This document shows positions 63,111-64,000 of a stretch of 64,000 bases of DNA, piece after piece; position 1 is the stretch's first letter; every line of letters starts with the position of its first letter. Origin of the DNA: Arthrobacter sp. H16F315 (GTDB lineage: Bacteria > Actinomycetota > Actinomycetes > Actinomycetales > Micrococcaceae); the NCBI RefSeq assembly GCF_024124825.1, contig NZ_JAMXSS010000002.1:1550001-1614000 (forward strand). Direction: 5' to 3'. The position numbers and the translations under genes were made by a program. The notes under the pieces are model-generated. The model was not told where the DNA came from and searched no databases. It saw only the letters and a program-made list of their open reading frames with translations.

Positions 63111-63134
63111 CGGGAGACCGGGAGACCGGGAGAC
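63111..63134. repeat. 8-bp tandem repeat, three copies
   Basis: CGGGAGAC is repeated three times head to tail upstream of the metalloprotease gene (63111-63118, 63119-63126, 63127-63134). A short slippage repeat in the promoter region of the gene; copy-number change could alter spacing of promoter elements. Confidence 0.6.
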
Positions 63135-63258
63135 GAGGTCAGTCTACGGACGGCGTGGACCAGGAAACGGCAACTTGCACCAAAATTTCGCCTAAAGTAG
63201 CGAATCGTTGCCTAATCCTGAGCCAGGGCAGGGGAATGCCTTCCTCGGCCCGGGGTCG

Positions 63259-64000
63259 CTATTGCGCTAGTTCAAGCTCCAGGGCGTTCGCCTCGACGTA
63301 GTCCAGGGCGTGCCGGACGGCGCCGACACTAACAATCGAGCCGCCGAGGGGCGAGACGGTAACGCGTGGGGGAGTGGCCGTGAACCGGGGGAGCAGTTCG
63401 GTGATCCGCGGCAGCAGCACCCCGGCGGATTCAGCGACCGCGCCCCCGATCACCACCTGTTCGGGGTTGATAAAGCTCGCCACGGAGGCAATGACCCGGG
63501 CCATCCGGTCACAAATCCGGTCCAGGATGGCCTGCGCCGCAGCATCCCCGGCGGCGGCATCCTGAAAGACACGACGCGCACTCACCGTGACCCCGGACCC
63601 GGACCCGGACCCGGACCCGGACCCGGACCCGGACCCGGACCCGGAGCCGCCCTCGGCGGCGGACCATTGCCGGGCCAGGCTGGCGATGCCGTCGCTGGAG
63701 CCGACGCCCTCCACAAGGTCCAGGTAGCCCATTTCTCCGGCCGCTCCGCTGCGGCCATGGAGCAGCCGCCCGGACTCCAGCACCCCTGCTCCCAACCGTT
63801 CCCCGGCCAGCAGCACCACCAGGTCATCGACGCCGGCGCCTGAACCCCGCCATCGTTCACCGAGCGCGGCAAGGTTCGCGTCGTTCTCCAGCAAAACCGT
63901 CCAGCCGTGCAGCTCGTGCAGCGCGGAACGGAGACCGACGTCGAACAGGCTCCAGAACTGCTGGTTCACCAGCACCCTGCCGTCACGGTCCACCGGTGCG
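63259..64000 (-). CDS. ROK family protein, C-terminal part (runs off the window)
   Basis: The visible 245 residues are the C-terminal two-thirds of a ROK (repressor/sugar-kinase) protein. FSLFDV-type WSLFDVGLRSAL, the ENDANLAALGERW motif, and GRSGAAGEMGYLDL (ROK signature region) are clear, as is the C-terminal FINPEQVVIGGAVAESAGVLLPRI. The N-terminal domain lies beyond the window. The zinc-binding CxCGxxGCxE motif of glucokinases is missing, so it is more likely a transcriptional regulator of the NagC/XylR type or a zinc-free member. A run of Gly-Ser dipeptides, encoded by a microsatellite, interrupts the domain after SAAEG. Confidence 0.85.
   Translation of the reverse strand, partial: APVDRDGRVLVNQQFWSLFDVGLRSALHELHGWTVLLENDANLAALGERWRGSGAGVDDLVVLLAGERLGAGVLESGRLLHGRSGAAGEMGYLDLVEGVGSSDGIASLARQWSAAEGGSGSGSGSGSGSGSGSGSGVTVSARRVFQDAAAGDAAAQAILDRICDRMARVIASVASFINPEQVVIGGAVAESAGVLLPRITELLPRFTATPPRVTVSPLGGSIVSVGAVRHALDYVEANALELELAQ
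63595..63642. repeat. hexanucleotide microsatellite inside the ROK gene
   Basis: Eight perfect GGACCC copies (63595-63642), followed by one imperfect copy, encode alternating Gly and Ser on the minus strand. Copy-number change keeps the reading frame (6-nt unit) but lengthens or shortens a flexible loop. Confidence 0.9.

Noticed and set aside
63111..63134. The CGGGAGAC and GGACCC repeats as CRISPR-like arrays
   Set aside because: They are uninterrupted tandem units with no spacers and no cas genes nearby.

Overview
The window looks like a chromosomal segment of a high-GC actinobacterium, most likely an Arthrobacter or Pseudarthrobacter type of the Micrococcaceae. The evidence is the strong G/C bias at third codon positions, frequent GTG/TTG starts, and familiar gene neighbourhoods: PucR regulator + aminobutyraldehyde dehydrogenase + gabT, GAF regulator + exaC + adh + DUF779, and cystathionine beta-synthase + cystathionine gamma-synthase. 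No insertion sequence, prophage, CRISPR array or replication origin was seen.

Layout. (1) 1-14.0 kb, minus strand: a specialised-metabolite locus. It holds a 3526-residue three-module NRPS (C-A-T, C-A-T, C-A-T, TE), an MbtH protein, a DrrAB-type ABC exporter, an Sfp-type phosphopantetheinyl transferase and the start of an MFS transporter. The genes from MbtH onward are chained by start/stop overlaps. A small secreted Gly/Pro-rich protein sits just upstream of the NRPS. The three A domains have almost the same predicted binding pocket. (2) 14.1-18.6 kb: PucR regulator divergent from patD-gabT (putrescine/GABA catabolism). (3) 18.8-26.9 kb: universal stress protein, methyltransferase, GGDEF-EAL protein with a small STAS/SEC14-like partner, RarD-like exporter, FprA-type ferredoxin reductase, GAF regulator. 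(4) 27.0-31.9 kb: acetaldehyde and alcohol dehydrogenases, DUF779, APC amino-acid permease. (5) 32.0-34.0 kb: catalase with a Fur/PerR repressor and an AT-rich operator. (6) 34.1-44.8 kb: MFS, HtpX, YajQ, tRNA-Tyr, ArsR-SRPBCC pair with a perfect palindromic operator, DUF1059-EAL pair, MgtC, two acetyltransferases, VOC protein, thioesterase, thioredoxin. (7) 44.9-56.0 kb: acyl-CoA synthetase, AlkA-type glycosylase, permease, transsulfuration pair, two tandem GT87 mannosyltransferase-like genes, MOSC protein. (8) 56-64 kb: DEAD-box helicase with a long leader, tRNA-Thr and tRNA-Met, NAD-binding protein, a large secreted metalloprotease with FG-GAP repeats, and a partial ROK protein carrying a hexanucleotide microsatellite.

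Sequence quality matters. Seven otherwise well-conserved genes are interrupted by single-base indels (nine sites), each placeable in or next to a short C, G or A run. Restoring one base per site gives an exact, family-sized reading frame every time. I read these as probable consensus errors rather than real pseudogenes, and I annotate full gene spans with the break position.

The most interesting part is the NRPS locus: three modules that appear to use closely related, possibly basic building blocks, a starter C domain with no loading module, its own PPTase, two exporters, and a small secreted protein at its head. I cannot name the product.
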